Part shown: positions 25,102-35,155 of the stretch, one piece after another | How positions within the stretch are numbered: the stretch's first letter is position 1 | Layout of the letters: each line of letters begins with the position of its first letter | The notes under the pieces: model-generated | Databases searched by the model: none | What the model saw: only the letters and a program-made list of their open reading frames with translations | What the model was told of the DNA's origin: nothing | DNA from: Cohnella faecalis | GTDB lineage: Bacteria; Bacillota; Bacilli; Paenibacillales; Paenibacillaceae | Assembly (NCBI RefSeq): GCF_003570905.1 | Contig: NZ_QXJM01000039.1 | Coordinates: 1,302,001 to 1,366,000, forward strand | DNA length: 64,000 nucleotides | Direction: 5' to 3' | Position numbers and translations under genes: made by a program

Positions 25102-25848
25102 TTGACACAATACCGACTGTTGGCGATTGATTTGGATGGAACGCTGCTCAACGAAGCCGGCGAGATCAGTGCAATGAATCACGAATGGGTGAAAAAGGCG
25201 ACCGATGCGGGAATCACCGTGTGCGTATCGACGGGCAGAGGCTTCAAAAGCGCTCTTCCGATTGCGGAGCAGCTTGGCTTGCAGACGCCTATGATTACCG
25301 TGAACGGCGGAGAAATTTGGAGCAAGCCGCATACGCTTCACCAGAGGACTTTGCTGGATTCGGACAAGGTGGCCAAGCTTCACGCGCTCGCGAAGCGATA
25401 TCCGGAGACATGGTTCTGGGCGTATTCGATTGAAGATATTTACAACAAGGAGCGCTGGATCGATAACGACCCGGAAGCTCATGAATGGCTCAAATTCGGT
25501 TATTACACCGAAGACAAGAATGCGCTGGACGGCATTTTGGCGGAAATTCGGACTTGGGACGGGCTGGAGCTCAGCAACTCGTCGCCGTTCAATATAGAAG
25601 TGAATCCTTCCGGCGTATCCAAGGCGACCGCCGTGGAGGAAGTGTGCCGGTTGCTCGGAATCGAGCTGTCCCAGGCAGTGGCGGTAGGCGACAGCCTGAA
25701 CGATATCGCGGCGATCCGGGCTTGCGGTCTGGGGGTGGCGATGGGCAATGCTCAGGACGAGGTGAAGGCGTCGGCCGACATCGTGACGTCCAGCAACCTT
25801 GAGGACGGAGTCGCGCATTTGATTCAAAATTATTTGCTGAAGGCGTGA
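25102..25848 (+). CDS. HAD-superfamily (Cof-type) phosphatase
   Basis: A 248-residue cytosolic phosphatase. The nucleophile motif DLDGT is at residues 10-14, with STGRG near 40 and the metal site GDSLNDIAAI near 190. The C2 cap between them places it in the Cof/YkrA type, which dephosphorylates sugar phosphates or cofactors such as FMN. The TTG start at 25102 follows GGGAG at 11 bases; an in-frame GTG at 25090 is possible. It is followed closely by the DUF456 gene. Confidence 0.9.
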   Translation: MTQYRLLAIDLDGTLLNEAGEISAMNHEWVKKATDAGITVCVSTGRGFKSALPIAEQLGLQTPMITVNGGEIWSKPHTLHQRTLLDSDKVAKLHALAKRYPETWFWAYSIEDIYNKERWIDNDPEAHEWLKFGYYTEDKNALDGILAEIRTWDGLELSNSSPFNIEVNPSGVSKATAVEEVCRLLGIELSQAVAVGDSLNDIAAIRACGLGVAMGNAQDEVKASADIVTSSNLEDGVAHLIQNYLLKA

Positions 25849-25855
25849 TAGCGAG

Positions 25856-26341
25856 ATGGACGTGCTTGGCTGGATTCTTATTATCGTGTTGTTCGTCGTC
25901 GGGATGGCGGGAGCGGTCTATCCGATTTTGCCGGGCGCTCTGGCGATATATGCGGCATTTTTCGTCTATGGGCTATTCTTCTCGTTCGGACCGTTCGGAT
26001 TTTGGTTTTGGACGATCCAGACGTTGATCGTGGCCGTCCTATTCGTGGCGGATTACGTCGTGAACGCATGGGGCGTCAAAAAGTACGGAGGCTCCAAGGC
26101 ATCCATATGGGGAAGCACGATCGGCATACTTATCGGTCCGTTCGTTATTCCGGCATTCGGACTTATTATCGGCCCGTTCGCCGGAGCCGTGATCGGAGAG
26201 CTTATTCACGGCTCATCTGCGGATCGGGCAATCAAAGTCGGCTGGGGGGCGCTCGTAGGGTTGTTCACCAGTACGGTTGTGAAGTTTATTTTGCAAGCCG
26301 CGATGATCGCTTTATTCGTCGTTTGGCTAATTGCATATTAA
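25856..26341 (+). CDS. DUF456 membrane protein (YqgC-like)
   Basis: A 161-residue protein with five to six hydrophobic segments and glycine-rich repeats (GGSKASIWGSTIGILIG, GPFAGAVIGELIHG), which are the signature of DUF456. Similar to Bacillus YqgC; function unknown. It sits 8 bp after the HAD gene and 23 bp before the ThuA gene, in one apparent operon. Confidence 0.85.
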   Translation: MDVLGWILIIVLFVVGMAGAVYPILPGALAIYAAFFVYGLFFSFGPFGFWFWTIQTLIVAVLFVADYVVNAWGVKKYGGSKASIWGSTIGILIGPFVIPAFGLIIGPFAGAVIGELIHGSSADRAIKVGWGALVGLFTSTVVKFILQAAMIALFVVWLIAY

Positions 26342-26364
26342 TTTCGTTAGGAGAGTGAGCCGGG

Positions 26365-27087
26365 ATGGTTCGAGTTACCGTATGGAACGAGTTCAGGCAC
26401 GAGCAGGAGCACGAAGAGGTGCGCAGCGTTTACCCGGAAGGCATTCATGCCGTCATCGCCGCGGGGCTGAATGAAGCGGGGGAAGGCTTCGCCGTAAGGA
26501 CGGCGACATTGCCGGAGCCGGAGCACGGATTGACGGAGGATGTGCTGAACGACACCGACGTTCTTATTTGGTGGGGACATATGGCACACGGCGATGTGGA
26601 CGACGCAATTGTCGACCGCGTTCACGAGCGGGTGATGAACGGCATGGGGCTCATCGTCCTTCATTCGGGCCACTTCTCGAAAATATTCAAAAAGCTGATG
26701 GGAACCGGCTGCGACCTCAAATGGCGGGAAGCGAAGGAAAAAGAGCGCATCTGGACCGTCGATCCGTCGCATCCGATCGCGGAAGGCATCCCGGAATACT
26801 TCGAGCTGAAGCCGGAGGAGATGTACGGCGAGCACTTTGACATTCCCGCGCCGGACGAACTCATCTTCGTAAGCTGGTTTGAAGGAGGCGAGGTGTTCCG
26901 CAGCGGCTGTACGTTCCGTCGGGGGCAAGGGAAGATCTTTTATTTCCGTCCGGGACACGAGACGTATCCGACCTATTACCACCCTCTCGTCCGCAAGGTA
27001 ATCGCCAACGGCGCGAAATGGGCGGCTCCCACAGCTAACGCGAAGCCGGTTCGCGGCCACCACCAACCTCTCGAACCGATTAACTGA
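26365..27087 (+). CDS. ThuA-domain protein
   Basis: A 240-residue protein with a class I glutamine-amidotransferase-like fold, as in trehalose-utilisation protein ThuA. It begins [12 protein letters not shown] and has [31 protein letters not shown] and [17 protein letters not shown]. Members act in sugar metabolism (keto-sugar handling), but this is not proven for stand-alone copies. The ATG follows TAGGAGAG. Confidence 0.9.
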   Translation: MVRVTVWNEFRHEQEHEEVRSVYPEGIHAVIAAGLNEAGEGFAVRTATLPEPEHGLTEDVLNDTDVLIWWGHMAHGDVDDAIVDRVHERVMNGMGLIVLHSGHFSKIFKKLMGTGCDLKWREAKEKERIWTVDPSHPIAEGIPEYFELKPEEMYGEHFDIPAPDELIFVSWFEGGEVFRSGCTFRRGQGKIFYFRPGHETYPTYYHPLVRKVIANGAKWAAPTANAKPVRGHHQPLEPIN

Positions 27088-27119
27088 TTTGATCTTTTCC
27101 GAATCGAGGCTCCATTCCA

Positions 27120-28748
27120 TTGAAAAAAGATACTTTGCTCAAAGGAACACTTATTCTAGCCGCGGCCGCTCTCGTCGCTCGCGGTCTTGGCATTTTCCAG
27201 CGGGTTCCGCTTGATTACGTACTCAGCGATGCGGGTAACGGATATTTCGGTGTAGCGAATAACGTTTATTTGCTGCTGCTCGTCGTGGCGACGGCAGGCA
27301 TTCCCAGCGCAATAAGCAAGATGGTATCCCAACGATACGCTCTTGGCCGGGTAGGGGAAGCCCAGCAAGTGTACAGAGCCGCGATGCTGTTCGGCGCTGC
27401 GGCGGGAATTGTCATAACGCTAGGGATGTTAGGGCTCGCACCGCTAATCGCCGGTCCGATCCTGGACGAGCCGGAAGCCGCGACGGCTATTCGGGCGATC
27501 GCCCCGTCGCTGCTGCTCTTTCCGATGATTGCCATGATGCGGGGTTATTTTCAGGGACGTCAATTCATGGCGGCAGGCGGTATATCGCAAATCGTGGAAC
27601 AAATATTGCGCGTTGTGGCCGCTGTCGCTATCGCCTTCGCCATCTATGCGGGCAGCCCTCATAATGACGAAGGGATTGCGGCTGGAGCGTCACTCGGCAG
27701 CGTCTTCGGCAGTATCGGCGCTTTTGCGGTTATGCTTTATTATGCGCGCAAGCTGAAGGCAAGAGATCGGCTGGAACCGTTGGCTATGCGCGATACGTCG
27801 CGGTCGCTCAAGCTGAAGGAAATTTATCGCGAGCTGTTCCGGCTTTCCATTCCGATCGTCATGACGGCGATAACGGTGCAATTCGTCTATACGCTGGACG
27901 GAATTATGGTCAAGTCATTGACGCGGGGACATTTCGATCCGGATCTTATTCTTCATTGGTGGGGAGTTCTCAGCATGAACGCCCAAGCCATCGCGGGAAT
28001 TCCGGTTATTCTGGCGGTCGCGCTGAGCCAATCGATTATTCCGATAATTTCGGCGGCGCACGCTGTCGGCGATCATAATCGGGTCGGAAATCAAGCTTCC
28101 CTCGCGGTAAGGATAGCGATCTATACCGGCATGCCGATGATTCTGCTTCTCGGGGTCGGAGCGTTCAGCGTCAATGGGCTATTGTTCGAGAAACCCGAAG
28201 GAAGCTCGATCGTCGCCATGCTTACGCTGGGAACGCTGTTTCAGATCGGGATGATGGTAACCAACTCCATTCTGCTCGGACTGGGCAAGCCGAAAAAAGC
28301 GACGATGCACACGATCACCGGCATTATCATCAAGATTATTCTTAGCTTCGCGCTCGCTCCGTGGATGGGCGTATACGGCATCATTCTCTCGACGACGATT
28401 TGCTTTATTTGGGCGCTATTCTTCAACGTGCTTAGTCTCAGGAAGAGATCGACGTTTAACGTTATCGGCAAAGCCTGGCCCGGCTACATAGCCACCGTAG
28501 CGATCGTAGCCGGGGCGTTGTGGCTGCTGCAAAAAGGAGTGCTGGCGATTCTGTCGGGCGCTCCGGATAAAGTCGCTTTCTTCTTCTCGTGCGCGGTTAT
28601 GGGCGTTGGCGTGCTTGCGCTGTATCCGACGCTGCTCGTATTGTTCCGAGTCATCACCGCCGAAGAAATGGCCTCTTACCCGCGTCCGGTGAGAAAGCTG
28701 CTCGGTCCCGTTTTCAAGCTCGTTGGGAGAACGCCTCAGAGAGGGTAA
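27120..28748 (+). CDS. Polysaccharide/lipid II flippase (SpoVB/YtgP family)
   Basis: A 542-residue MOP-superfamily exporter with about 14 membrane helices. The N-terminal ARGLGIFQRVPLDYVLSDAGNG and GYFQGRQFMAAGGISQIVEQ motifs are typical of the YtgP/SpoVB group. These proteins flip lipid-linked peptidoglycan or polysaccharide precursors, in growing cells or during cortex synthesis. The start is TTG 27120. Its 3' end overlaps the convergent DUF2515 gene by 13 bp. Confidence 0.88.
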   Translation: MKKDTLLKGTLILAAAALVARGLGIFQRVPLDYVLSDAGNGYFGVANNVYLLLLVVATAGIPSAISKMVSQRYALGRVGEAQQVYRAAMLFGAAAGIVITLGMLGLAPLIAGPILDEPEAATAIRAIAPSLLLFPMIAMMRGYFQGRQFMAAGGISQIVEQILRVVAAVAIAFAIYAGSPHNDEGIAAGASLGSVFGSIGAFAVMLYYARKLKARDRLEPLAMRDTSRSLKLKEIYRELFRLSIPIVMTAITVQFVYTLDGIMVKSLTRGHFDPDLILHWWGVLSMNAQAIAGIPVILAVALSQSIIPIISAAHAVGDHNRVGNQASLAVRIAIYTGMPMILLLGVGAFSVNGLLFEKPEGSSIVAMLTLGTLFQIGMMVTNSILLGLGKPKKATMHTITGIIIKIILSFALAPWMGVYGIILSTTICFIWALFFNVLSLRKRSTFNVIGKAWPGYIATVAIVAGALWLLQKGVLAILSGAPDKVAFFFSCAVMGVGVLALYPTLLVLFRVITAEEMASYPRPVRKLLGPVFKLVGRTPQRG

Positions 28749-29947
28749 CGTCCTCCAAGCGCCAATGCGGCCGCTTGCAGCTTGCGCTGTCCGTGCATAT
28801 GCTCCCGGCTCATCGCGATGATGCGGGGCAAAGGCAATTTCTCAAGATAAGCGAACGCTTCCCGATTCGAGTACCAATCCCCGCGCGATGCGGCAATCAG
28901 CGGTTTGTCCGGCCATGCGGCGGACAGACAGGGGCTGTACCATCCCTTCGAAAGACCGGCCGTCGCGCCGGTTTTTTGTTTGTCTGCGAACACGTGCGGC
29001 CAATAATCGGCGCGCGAACCGGTATGAGCAACCTCCTTCGCAAATGCCGCAGCCCCTCTCAGAACCGTAGGATAGCCGAACAGCATCGCATAGAGACATT
29101 TTCCGAATTCGATTCGTTCCTCCAGGCTCTCGAACCGCTCCAATATTCGGCCGGCAAGGGAGACGCTGCGAGTGCCGAGCTTAAGCGGAAAGACGATCTG
29201 GTTCAACTGAAGCAGCGGCTGCGATTGAAAAGCGGCGTTATCGAACACGCGCTTTCGGAACACCTCGTTCTCGACCACTCGGCTCTGGATATAGTGCTGC
29301 TCATTCACGATCAGCGCCGTCGATATTAGCACGGAATTGCGCTCCGTCCAGAATCGCTCCCAACAAGGCTGCATGAAGACCGATACGCCAAAGCTCGGCA
29401 GCAGTCGGAACAGGCCGATGCCCTGTCTTTTGCTCTCGGCATACAATCGAAGCTGCGGGTAAGCGTCGCCAAAGATGAGCGAATTGCAGCTTTCAAGCAT
29501 GTCGAAGCTCCAGCGAAGTTGGTCTGCGGGCAAAAGCTTCGGAAGCCATTGTCCTTTCAGATCGGTCATGCTCCAGCCTCCGTTGCGGGAAACGAGATGG
29601 GCGAGCAGCGCCCAATGAAGCTCGGGATGCGCTTGATAAATATCCCAATAAGCTTGCGTGCGGGTCAAGTTATTGCGATTTAGCGCCGTCGTCTCCGAAG
29701 TGATTCGTTCCACGAGATCAAGGCACCCGTCGCAGCCCCGTCGTTGATCCGAAGGCGATCTTTGGCCATCGAGCGCTTCTCGAAGCTCCATCATGGCGCT
29801 GTGCGACAATCGCATCTCAGACCGGTTGCGAGTAAGGCGAATCGAGTCGTACCAGCCGCGGAAGCCGTTCCACATTCCCGCCGCCAGACGTCCGGTAACT
29901 CGCATTAGCGCATTCACACGATCGGTCTTCCTTTTTTTTTCGTTCAT
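28736..29947 (-). CDS. DUF2515 family protein (YppC-like)
   Basis: A 403-residue soluble protein with many conserved aromatics (NNLTRTQAYWDIYQAHPELHWALLAHLVSRNGGWSMTDLKG...), the hallmark of DUF2515 and Bacillus YppC. A CDGC pair occurs near residue 72. Function unknown. The ATG at 29947 lacks a strong Shine-Dalgarno. Divergent from the lipoprotein gene at 30072. Confidence 0.82.
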   Translation of the reverse strand: MNEKKRKTDRVNALMRVTGRLAAGMWNGFRGWYDSIRLTRNRSEMRLSHSAMMELREALDGQRSPSDQRRGCDGCLDLVERITSETTALNRNNLTRTQAYWDIYQAHPELHWALLAHLVSRNGGWSMTDLKGQWLPKLLPADQLRWSFDMLESCNSLIFGDAYPQLRLYAESKRQGIGLFRLLPSFGVSVFMQPCWERFWTERNSVLISTALIVNEQHYIQSRVVENEVFRKRVFDNAAFQSQPLLQLNQIVFPLKLGTRSVSLAGRILERFESLEERIEFGKCLYAMLFGYPTVLRGAAAFAKEVAHTGSRADYWPHVFADKQKTGATAGLSKGWYSPCLSAAWPDKPLIAASRGDWYSNREAFAYLEKLPLPRIIAMSREHMHGQRKLQAAALALGGRYPL

Positions 29948-30071
29948 GAGCGGCTCCTTGTCATTTGTCCGCGGCAGGCCGGCAGGATTTTGCGGACGAC
30001 CGTCGAATCCATGTTAAGCATACATATTGTTCCAGTTGGATGAAGGCTGGCATTGGAAAAGGGGAATTGAA

Positions 30072-31652
30072 ATGCGCAAACGGAATTATCGCAAAATCGG
30101 ACTTTGGCTGTCGGCGGCGCTGGTCTTGTTGCTCGTAGGCTGCCAAGCTATCGGCGGGCTGAATTTGGACGATATGATCCTTAAGCAATTGGAGGTCAAA
30201 TCGGCCGAGCAATCCGGCAAAGTGGAAATCGAGCTAGAATTGAACGATAAAGTCGTTCTCGCGGAAGCGGCGGAAGATCCGGCAGCCGCGAAGGCGCTGG
30301 AGCTGTTCAAAAAAATGACGTTTACGGTAGAACATGCGGCTATCGATTCGAAAAACCGGTTCCAATTGAAGGGAGCGGTCAATTTCGGAGGCAAAGGCGA
30401 CATTCCCATCACGCTCGGAATGGATGAGAAGGCGATTCGCTTCGATATCGCAGGTGCTCCCGAGCCTATCGTGCTGGAAATCGACTCGTTCTCCGCGCAA
30501 TCGTTACAAGGCGTGCTCTCGGATGCGGGGTTGCCGGACATTCAGAGCGATGACGCCGATTTGACCGAATGGTCCAGAAGCTTGCTCCGTACGGTCGGTA
30601 CTTATTTTGTCCACCATTTGCCTAATCCTCCGAAAATAACTGTCGACAGACTGGCCGCTCCTGTCAACGGGACGACGACTACGCTGACGAAAGTTCATGC
30701 GGAGCTGAACGGCGAAGAGCTGGGCGACCTTATACCTGCTTATTTGGATAATATCGTTAAGGATGAGACGGGCTTCAAGGAAATGCTTCGCCAGTTCCTG
30801 AAGGCATTGTACTCGCTTCCTCCGGAGCTCGTGGAACAGCTGGGACTGGAGGAGCCGCCGACCGAAGCCGAGACGGAAGAGGCGATCAATGCCGGAGTCG
30901 AAGAGCTATTCCCGATGCTGAAAGAGTTTCAAACCAATCTCGCCGACTTCCGCAAAGAGAAAGAGTGGGGGCAAATATTCGATAAAGGAATTTCTCTCGT
31001 TACTGACTTGTACGTGGACGATTCGCTCCATGTTCGCAAGTCGAACGTCGATCTCACGATAGCGCCGGCTTACTTCGCCGAAGAGGACTCTCCGATTCGA
31101 AGCATTCGGATTCGGAGCAGCTTCGACATTTGGAACGTAAACGGCGATGTGACCGTTCCGGCCGTCGAAGTGCCGTCGAACGCGCTGACCGAGCAAGAGC
31201 TTGACGCTATGCAGCCTTACGAGTATGTAAGAGGACTCGACGAACAGTCCGTGCTGTACGATTTGTTGAAAAACGATCTTGCGATCGATGACCAATCGTT
31301 CGAGATCAGCGACGAGTGGGGCATTCCTTGGATGGCCGACGAGCAGGACAACGTCTACGTGCCGGTCCGCTACTCGCTCGAGCAGTTCGGGAACGAGCCG
31401 ATCGTCTACACGAAGAAAACGAAGGAAATCCGATTCACGGACGGAGCAACCTCTCAGGAAATCGTCTTGCACATCGGCTCTGCTGCGGCGACCGTCAATG
31501 GAAAGCCGGTAACTTTGAAGCACGCCGTTTTCCAAGACGGTCCTTACGCTTACATTTCCGCCGACGATCTATTCGGCCTTCTTCATGCGGAATATTCGAT
31601 AGCGGAGTCCGACTACGGAGACTTCGTACTGAGCGTAACGAGGGATTTGTAG
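30072..31652 (+). CDS. Lipoprotein with C-terminal copper-amine-oxidase-like N domain
   Basis: A 526-residue exported lipoprotein with the signal peptide MRKRNYRKIGLWLSAALVLL and a lipobox LVGC whose cysteine is C24. The long middle region is acidic and helical. The last 100 residues (NVYVPVRYSLEQFG...EIVLHIGSAAATVNGKPVTL...AYISADDLFGLL) match the Cu_amine_oxidN1 domain common on Paenibacillus surface proteins, which is not enzymatic. ATG 30072 follows AAAAGGGG. Function unknown. Confidence 0.85.
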   Translation: MRKRNYRKIGLWLSAALVLLLVGCQAIGGLNLDDMILKQLEVKSAEQSGKVEIELELNDKVVLAEAAEDPAAAKALELFKKMTFTVEHAAIDSKNRFQLKGAVNFGGKGDIPITLGMDEKAIRFDIAGAPEPIVLEIDSFSAQSLQGVLSDAGLPDIQSDDADLTEWSRSLLRTVGTYFVHHLPNPPKITVDRLAAPVNGTTTTLTKVHAELNGEELGDLIPAYLDNIVKDETGFKEMLRQFLKALYSLPPELVEQLGLEEPPTEAETEEAINAGVEELFPMLKEFQTNLADFRKEKEWGQIFDKGISLVTDLYVDDSLHVRKSNVDLTIAPAYFAEEDSPIRSIRIRSSFDIWNVNGDVTVPAVEVPSNALTEQELDAMQPYEYVRGLDEQSVLYDLLKNDLAIDDQSFEISDEWGIPWMADEQDNVYVPVRYSLEQFGNEPIVYTKKTKEIRFTDGATSQEIVLHIGSAAATVNGKPVTLKHAVFQDGPYAYISADDLFGLLHAEYSIAESDYGDFVLSVTRDL

Positions 31653-31673
31653 AAGGCTTTTGCGTTCGTCGCA

Positions 31674-31702
31674 TTGTGACGGATCTCGAGCAGGAGTATA
31701 AT
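31674..31702 (+). promoter_or_regulatory. Promoter of the thioredoxin-like gene
   Basis: TTGTGA (31674-31679), a 17-bp spacer and TATAAT (31697-31702). Confidence 0.65.
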
Positions 31703-31736
31703 GACCGTATTGGATGAATCGGAAGGAGGAATTTCG

Positions 31737-32090
31737 ATGCAAAAGGTAAGCCAAGAGGAGGAATTCCGCCGCATTACGGGGGAAGATCGACTGACGGTCG
31801 CCGTATTCAAAACGACCTGGTGCAAAGACTGCCATTTCATCGATCCGTTCATACCGGACGTTGAGAAAGCGTACGCGGATCGTCTGACTCTTATCGAGAT
31901 CGACCGCGACGACATGCCGGATCTGTGCTCCGAGCTTAACATTCTGGGCATTCCAAGCTTTATTGCCTTCCGCAAGGGTCAGGAGCTTGTCCGGTTCGTC
32001 AGCAAGCTTCGCAAGACGCGGGACGAAATCGAGCAATTCCTCGATCGCGCCGTCGCGGTATCCGCAGCCGTCGCGCCTGTGAACGGGTAA
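31737..32090 (+). CDS. Thioredoxin-family protein
   Basis: A 117-residue cytosolic thioredoxin fold. The active site is WCKDC, with C29 and C32, and the cis-proline is in LGIPSFIAF. The charged KD pair between the cysteines differs from the classical WCGPC, so the partner and redox potential may differ from TrxA. ATG 31737 follows GGAAGGAGG. It has its own promoter and a strong terminator. Confidence 0.92.
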   Translation: MQKVSQEEEFRRITGEDRLTVAVFKTTWCKDCHFIDPFIPDVEKAYADRLTLIEIDRDDMPDLCSELNILGIPSFIAFRKGQELVRFVSKLRKTRDEIEQFLDRAVAVSAAVAPVNG

Positions 32091-32102
32091 CGGGATAATC
32101 GC

Positions 32103-32141
32103 AAGCAGCCTGAGGGAATCCTTCCCTTAGGCTGCTTTTTT
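32103..32141 (+). terminator. Intrinsic terminator of the thioredoxin-like gene
   Basis: AAGCAGCCTGAGGGAA pairs with TTCCCTTAGGCTGCTT, then Ts. Confidence 0.92.
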
Positions 32142-32170
32142 GCATGCTTTGCTAGGAGAATGGCAAAGCG

Positions 32171-32190
32171 GTGAACATGCTCGTGTTCAC
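32171..32190. promoter_or_regulatory. Inverted repeat upstream of ctaA
   Basis: A perfect 7-bp GTGAACA/TGTTCAC repeat with a 6-nt centre lies 33 bp before a TATAAT (32224-32229). It may bind a respiratory regulator. The spacing does not fit Rex. Confidence 0.4.
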
Positions 32191-32278
32191 ATTTTGAACA
32201 TGGTATTGCCTTTTGCGGTTGGGTATAATGGGAATTGGCCTCCATGCGCCTACTTTCACAAAGAAATCGGGGATAAGC

Positions 32279-33210
32279 ATGACCGCAAAAAACTATCGTC
32301 TTTTGACCCTGCTCAGCTGCATAGGAATGTTTTTGGTCCTTGTGGTGGGAGTTACCGTAACGAATACCGATTCCGGGCGAGGCTGCGGAACGGATTGGCC
32401 GTTGTGCAACGGGAAGTTCGTTCCCGCTTATACGCTTGAATCCATGGTCGAATATTCTCACCGTGCCGTTAGCGGAATCGAAGGCTTGTTAGTGGCCGCC
32501 GCATTCGTCGCAACATGGATGATCCGCCCCGGAGCCGGGAAGCGCTTATCTATGCCGGAAGCGCGCTGCTTTTCACAATCCTGCAAGCTGCGCTCGGCGC
32601 TATGGCCGTAATCTGGCCGACTTCGGATGCGGTACTGGCTACTCATTTCGGCATTTCTCTTATCGCATTTTCGAGCACTTGGCTGCTTAGCGCTTGGGCG
32701 AAGCGACGGGTGTTGGACAACGGAAAAGGGTCGATCCGCCGCACTTCTTATTCGCGTATCCCCGCCTCCATTTTCGGATGGACGACGGCTATTCTCGTGT
32801 ATTGCATGGGAGTCGTTTATTTAGGCGCTTACATTCGCCATACGCAGTCCGCCGGCGGCTGTATCGGCTGGCCGTTGTGCAATGGGGAGCTCGTGCCCGA
32901 GCTTACGAACGCTACCGGACCGGTGTTCGCTCATCGGCTGGGAGCCGTCATTATGCTTATCGCCGTCGTCTTGCTGCTAGTCCTCGTCCGCAACAAAACC
33001 GAAGGAAACAAAGAGCTGCTGTCGATCGCGAAATTATCCGTCGCGCTTGTCGTTACGCAAGTGTTGAGCGGCTGGCTGCTAACGTCGACTCTCCACAACG
33101 AAGACGTTTACGTATTTACGAGTCTACTGCACACCATTATCATATCCGCGCTGTTCAGCTCGCTCTGCCTGTTGGCAGTGCGAGCCAAGCAGATGTCGTC
33201 GCGCCGTTAA
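32279..33210 (+). pseudogene. ctaA: Haem A synthase ctaA, interrupted by a one-base frameshift
   Basis: CtaA converts haem O to haem A in the membrane. The N-terminal part (32279 to about 32530) holds the paired cysteines of CGTDWPLC and the haem ligand EYSHR. The remainder continues in the -1 frame, with THFGISLIAF, FAHRLGAV and LLHTIIIS. Adding one base to the CCCC run at 32527-32530 restores a 310-residue protein, the normal family length, with no other defect. Either the gene is newly broken or the sequence has an error. The two halves would otherwise be non-functional fragments. An inverted repeat and TATAAT lie upstream. Confidence 0.85.
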
Positions 33211-33228
33211 GCCGCAGGAGGTTAATCG

Positions 33229-35010
33229 ATGAGTTTTTCTTCGCTTCGTCCTTTTTTGGACACTTTGCGCCGCGATGGGGATTTGGCCGTCATTGAGGCG
33301 CCGGTCGATCCGGTGCTCGAGCTTGCGGAAATTCACCGCCGGGTCATCGAACAAGAAGGCCCCGCATTGCTCTTCACGAACGTCAAAGGCAGTCCTTTTC
33401 CGATAGCGACGAACATGTTCGGGACGAGCCGACGCGTCGATCTGGCTTTCGGACCGCGGCCTGAGGCGTTCATGAAGCAGTTGACAGGCGCTTTGGATCG
33501 CGTACTGCCTCCCACGCCGAAAGCGTTGTGGGGCGAACGCAATTTGGTCTGGGATCTGCTTAAAGTCGGGATGAAGGAAGTGCCTAAAGACGGAGCTCCG
33601 ATTCTGCAAGTACTGAAGCGGGAACGTCCGTTGGCGGATTTGCCGGCCATTACGAGCTGGCAGGAGGACGGAGGGCCTTTCGTTACTCTTCCTCTTGTTT
33701 ACACGGAGCATCCGAACAACCGCAAGCATCATAATTTGGGGATGTACCGCATGCAAGTGTTCGACGATTCGACGACGGGCATGCACTGGCAAATCCACAA
33801 GGGCGGCGGTTTCCATTACCACGAAGCCGAAAAGCGCGGAGAAGCGCTTCCGGTGTCGGTATTTTTGGGAGGCCCTCCAGCGCTGATTGCATCGGCAATA
33901 GCTCCTGTGCCGGAAATGCTGGGAGAGCTGCTGCTGGCTTCGCTCATTATCGGCGGGAAGCTCCCGATGGTGCAAAATCCGCAAGGAGGCCACCGTATGC
34001 CTGCGGAAGCGGAGTTCGTCATCAGCGGCTCGGTTCCGCCGTTCCTGCGACGTCCGGAAGGTCCTTTTGGCGATCATTTCGGCTATTATTCGCTCACCCA
34101 CGATTTTCCGGTATTTAACGTGAATCATATGTGGCACCGCAAGGATGCGATTTATCCGGCAACGATCGTAGGCAAGCCTCGTCAGGAAGATTATTATTTG
34201 GGCGAGTATTTGCAGCGGCTGCTGTCTCCGGCTTTTCCGAAGGTCATGCCGGGCGTCAAAGAGCTGTGGGCTTACGCGGAGACGGGCGTTCATGCGCTCG
34301 CGGCCGCCGTTGTCCGGGAGGCCTATTCGCGCGAAGCGCTCACGACCGGCTTCCGGGTTTTGGGGGAAGGCCAGCTTTCGCTGACGAAGTTCCTCATGCT
34401 GACGGATCAGCCTGTCGATCTGGCGCGGTTCGGCGATTTGATGGAGCGGGTTCTGGAACGGTTCGAGCCGCATAAAGATTTGTTCGTCTTCGACGAAACG
34501 TCGCACGATACGCTGGATTATACGAGCGGTAAGCTGAACCATGGCAGCAAAGCGATTATGATGGGGGTAGGCGAGCCTGTTCGGGAGCTTCCCGCCGTTT
34601 ACAACGAGGGCGTTATCGAGGGAATTCATGCGGCTAAGCCTTATTGCCGCGGCTGTCTCGTCGTCTCGGGGGCATCGTATGAAGCCGACCCTCAATTGGC
34701 TTCGCGGGTGCTTGAGCGGCTGTCGGCGCGAGGAACGGAGTGGCCGCTCGTCATAGTCGCAGACGATGCCAACATTGCGGACGGTCAAACTTCGTTCTTG
34801 TGGACCGTATTTACCCGCTTTAACCCGGCGGACGACATTTACGCCAATTCGGACATTCGCCGCCACCACTTCGGCTACAAGCTGCCAATCGTCATCGACG
34901 CACGCATGAAGCCGGGCTACCCGGACGAGCTGTTCGCGCGCGAAGATATCGTAGAGCTGGTCGATCGCCGCTGGAAGGAATATTTCAGCTCGTCAAGCTG
35001 GAAGGGGTAG
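33229..35010 (+). CDS. UbiD-family decarboxylase, probably menaquinone biosynthesis
   Basis: A 593-residue member of the UbiD family, prenylated-FMN decarboxylases that act on aromatic acids. It shows SLRPFLDTLRRDGDL at the N-terminus, the central GMHWQIHKGGGFHY and the RPEGPFGDHFGYYS segment. The length fits the menaquinone decarboxylase branch (SCO4490/HP0396 type) used with the futalosine pathway, and mqnE is nearby at 40.4 kb. Assignment to that pathway is inference. The ATG follows CAGGAGG. It is 18 bp after ctaA. Confidence 0.85.
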   Translation: MSFSSLRPFLDTLRRDGDLAVIEAPVDPVLELAEIHRRVIEQEGPALLFTNVKGSPFPIATNMFGTSRRVDLAFGPRPEAFMKQLTGALDRVLPPTPKALWGERNLVWDLLKVGMKEVPKDGAPILQVLKRERPLADLPAITSWQEDGGPFVTLPLVYTEHPNNRKHHNLGMYRMQVFDDSTTGMHWQIHKGGGFHYHEAEKRGEALPVSVFLGGPPALIASAIAPVPEMLGELLLASLIIGGKLPMVQNPQGGHRMPAEAEFVISGSVPPFLRRPEGPFGDHFGYYSLTHDFPVFNVNHMWHRKDAIYPATIVGKPRQEDYYLGEYLQRLLSPAFPKVMPGVKELWAYAETGVHALAAAVVREAYSREALTTGFRVLGEGQLSLTKFLMLTDQPVDLARFGDLMERVLERFEPHKDLFVFDETSHDTLDYTSGKLNHGSKAIMMGVGEPVRELPAVYNEGVIEGIHAAKPYCRGCLVVSGASYEADPQLASRVLERLSARGTEWPLVIVADDANIADGQTSFLWTVFTRFNPADDIYANSDIRRHHFGYKLPIVIDARMKPGYPDELFAREDIVELVDRRWKEYFSSSSWKG

Positions 35011-35155
35011 AGCGGGTCGATCTCCGCTGAAAGGGATAGAGCACGAAGAGTTTCCTCGGTGGAGATGGGTGGTTAGCCGCTCCTAGTGCAACCGAGAGTT
35101 CAACAATTTCGAGCTTAACTGCGGCCGCCACCTAAGCTGAGTTCCTTCCAAGCGC

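Noticed and set aside
32171..32190. Rex operator upstream of ctaA
   Set aside because: The inverted repeat has GTGAA and TTCAC, but they are 10 bp apart instead of the four of a Rex site. It is kept only as an unnamed inverted repeat.
33124..34869. A 581-residue minus-strand ORF
   Set aside because: It lies fully antisense to the well-supported UbiD gene. It is Arg/His-rich, as expected for a shadow of a GC-rich gene, and has no recognisable domain.
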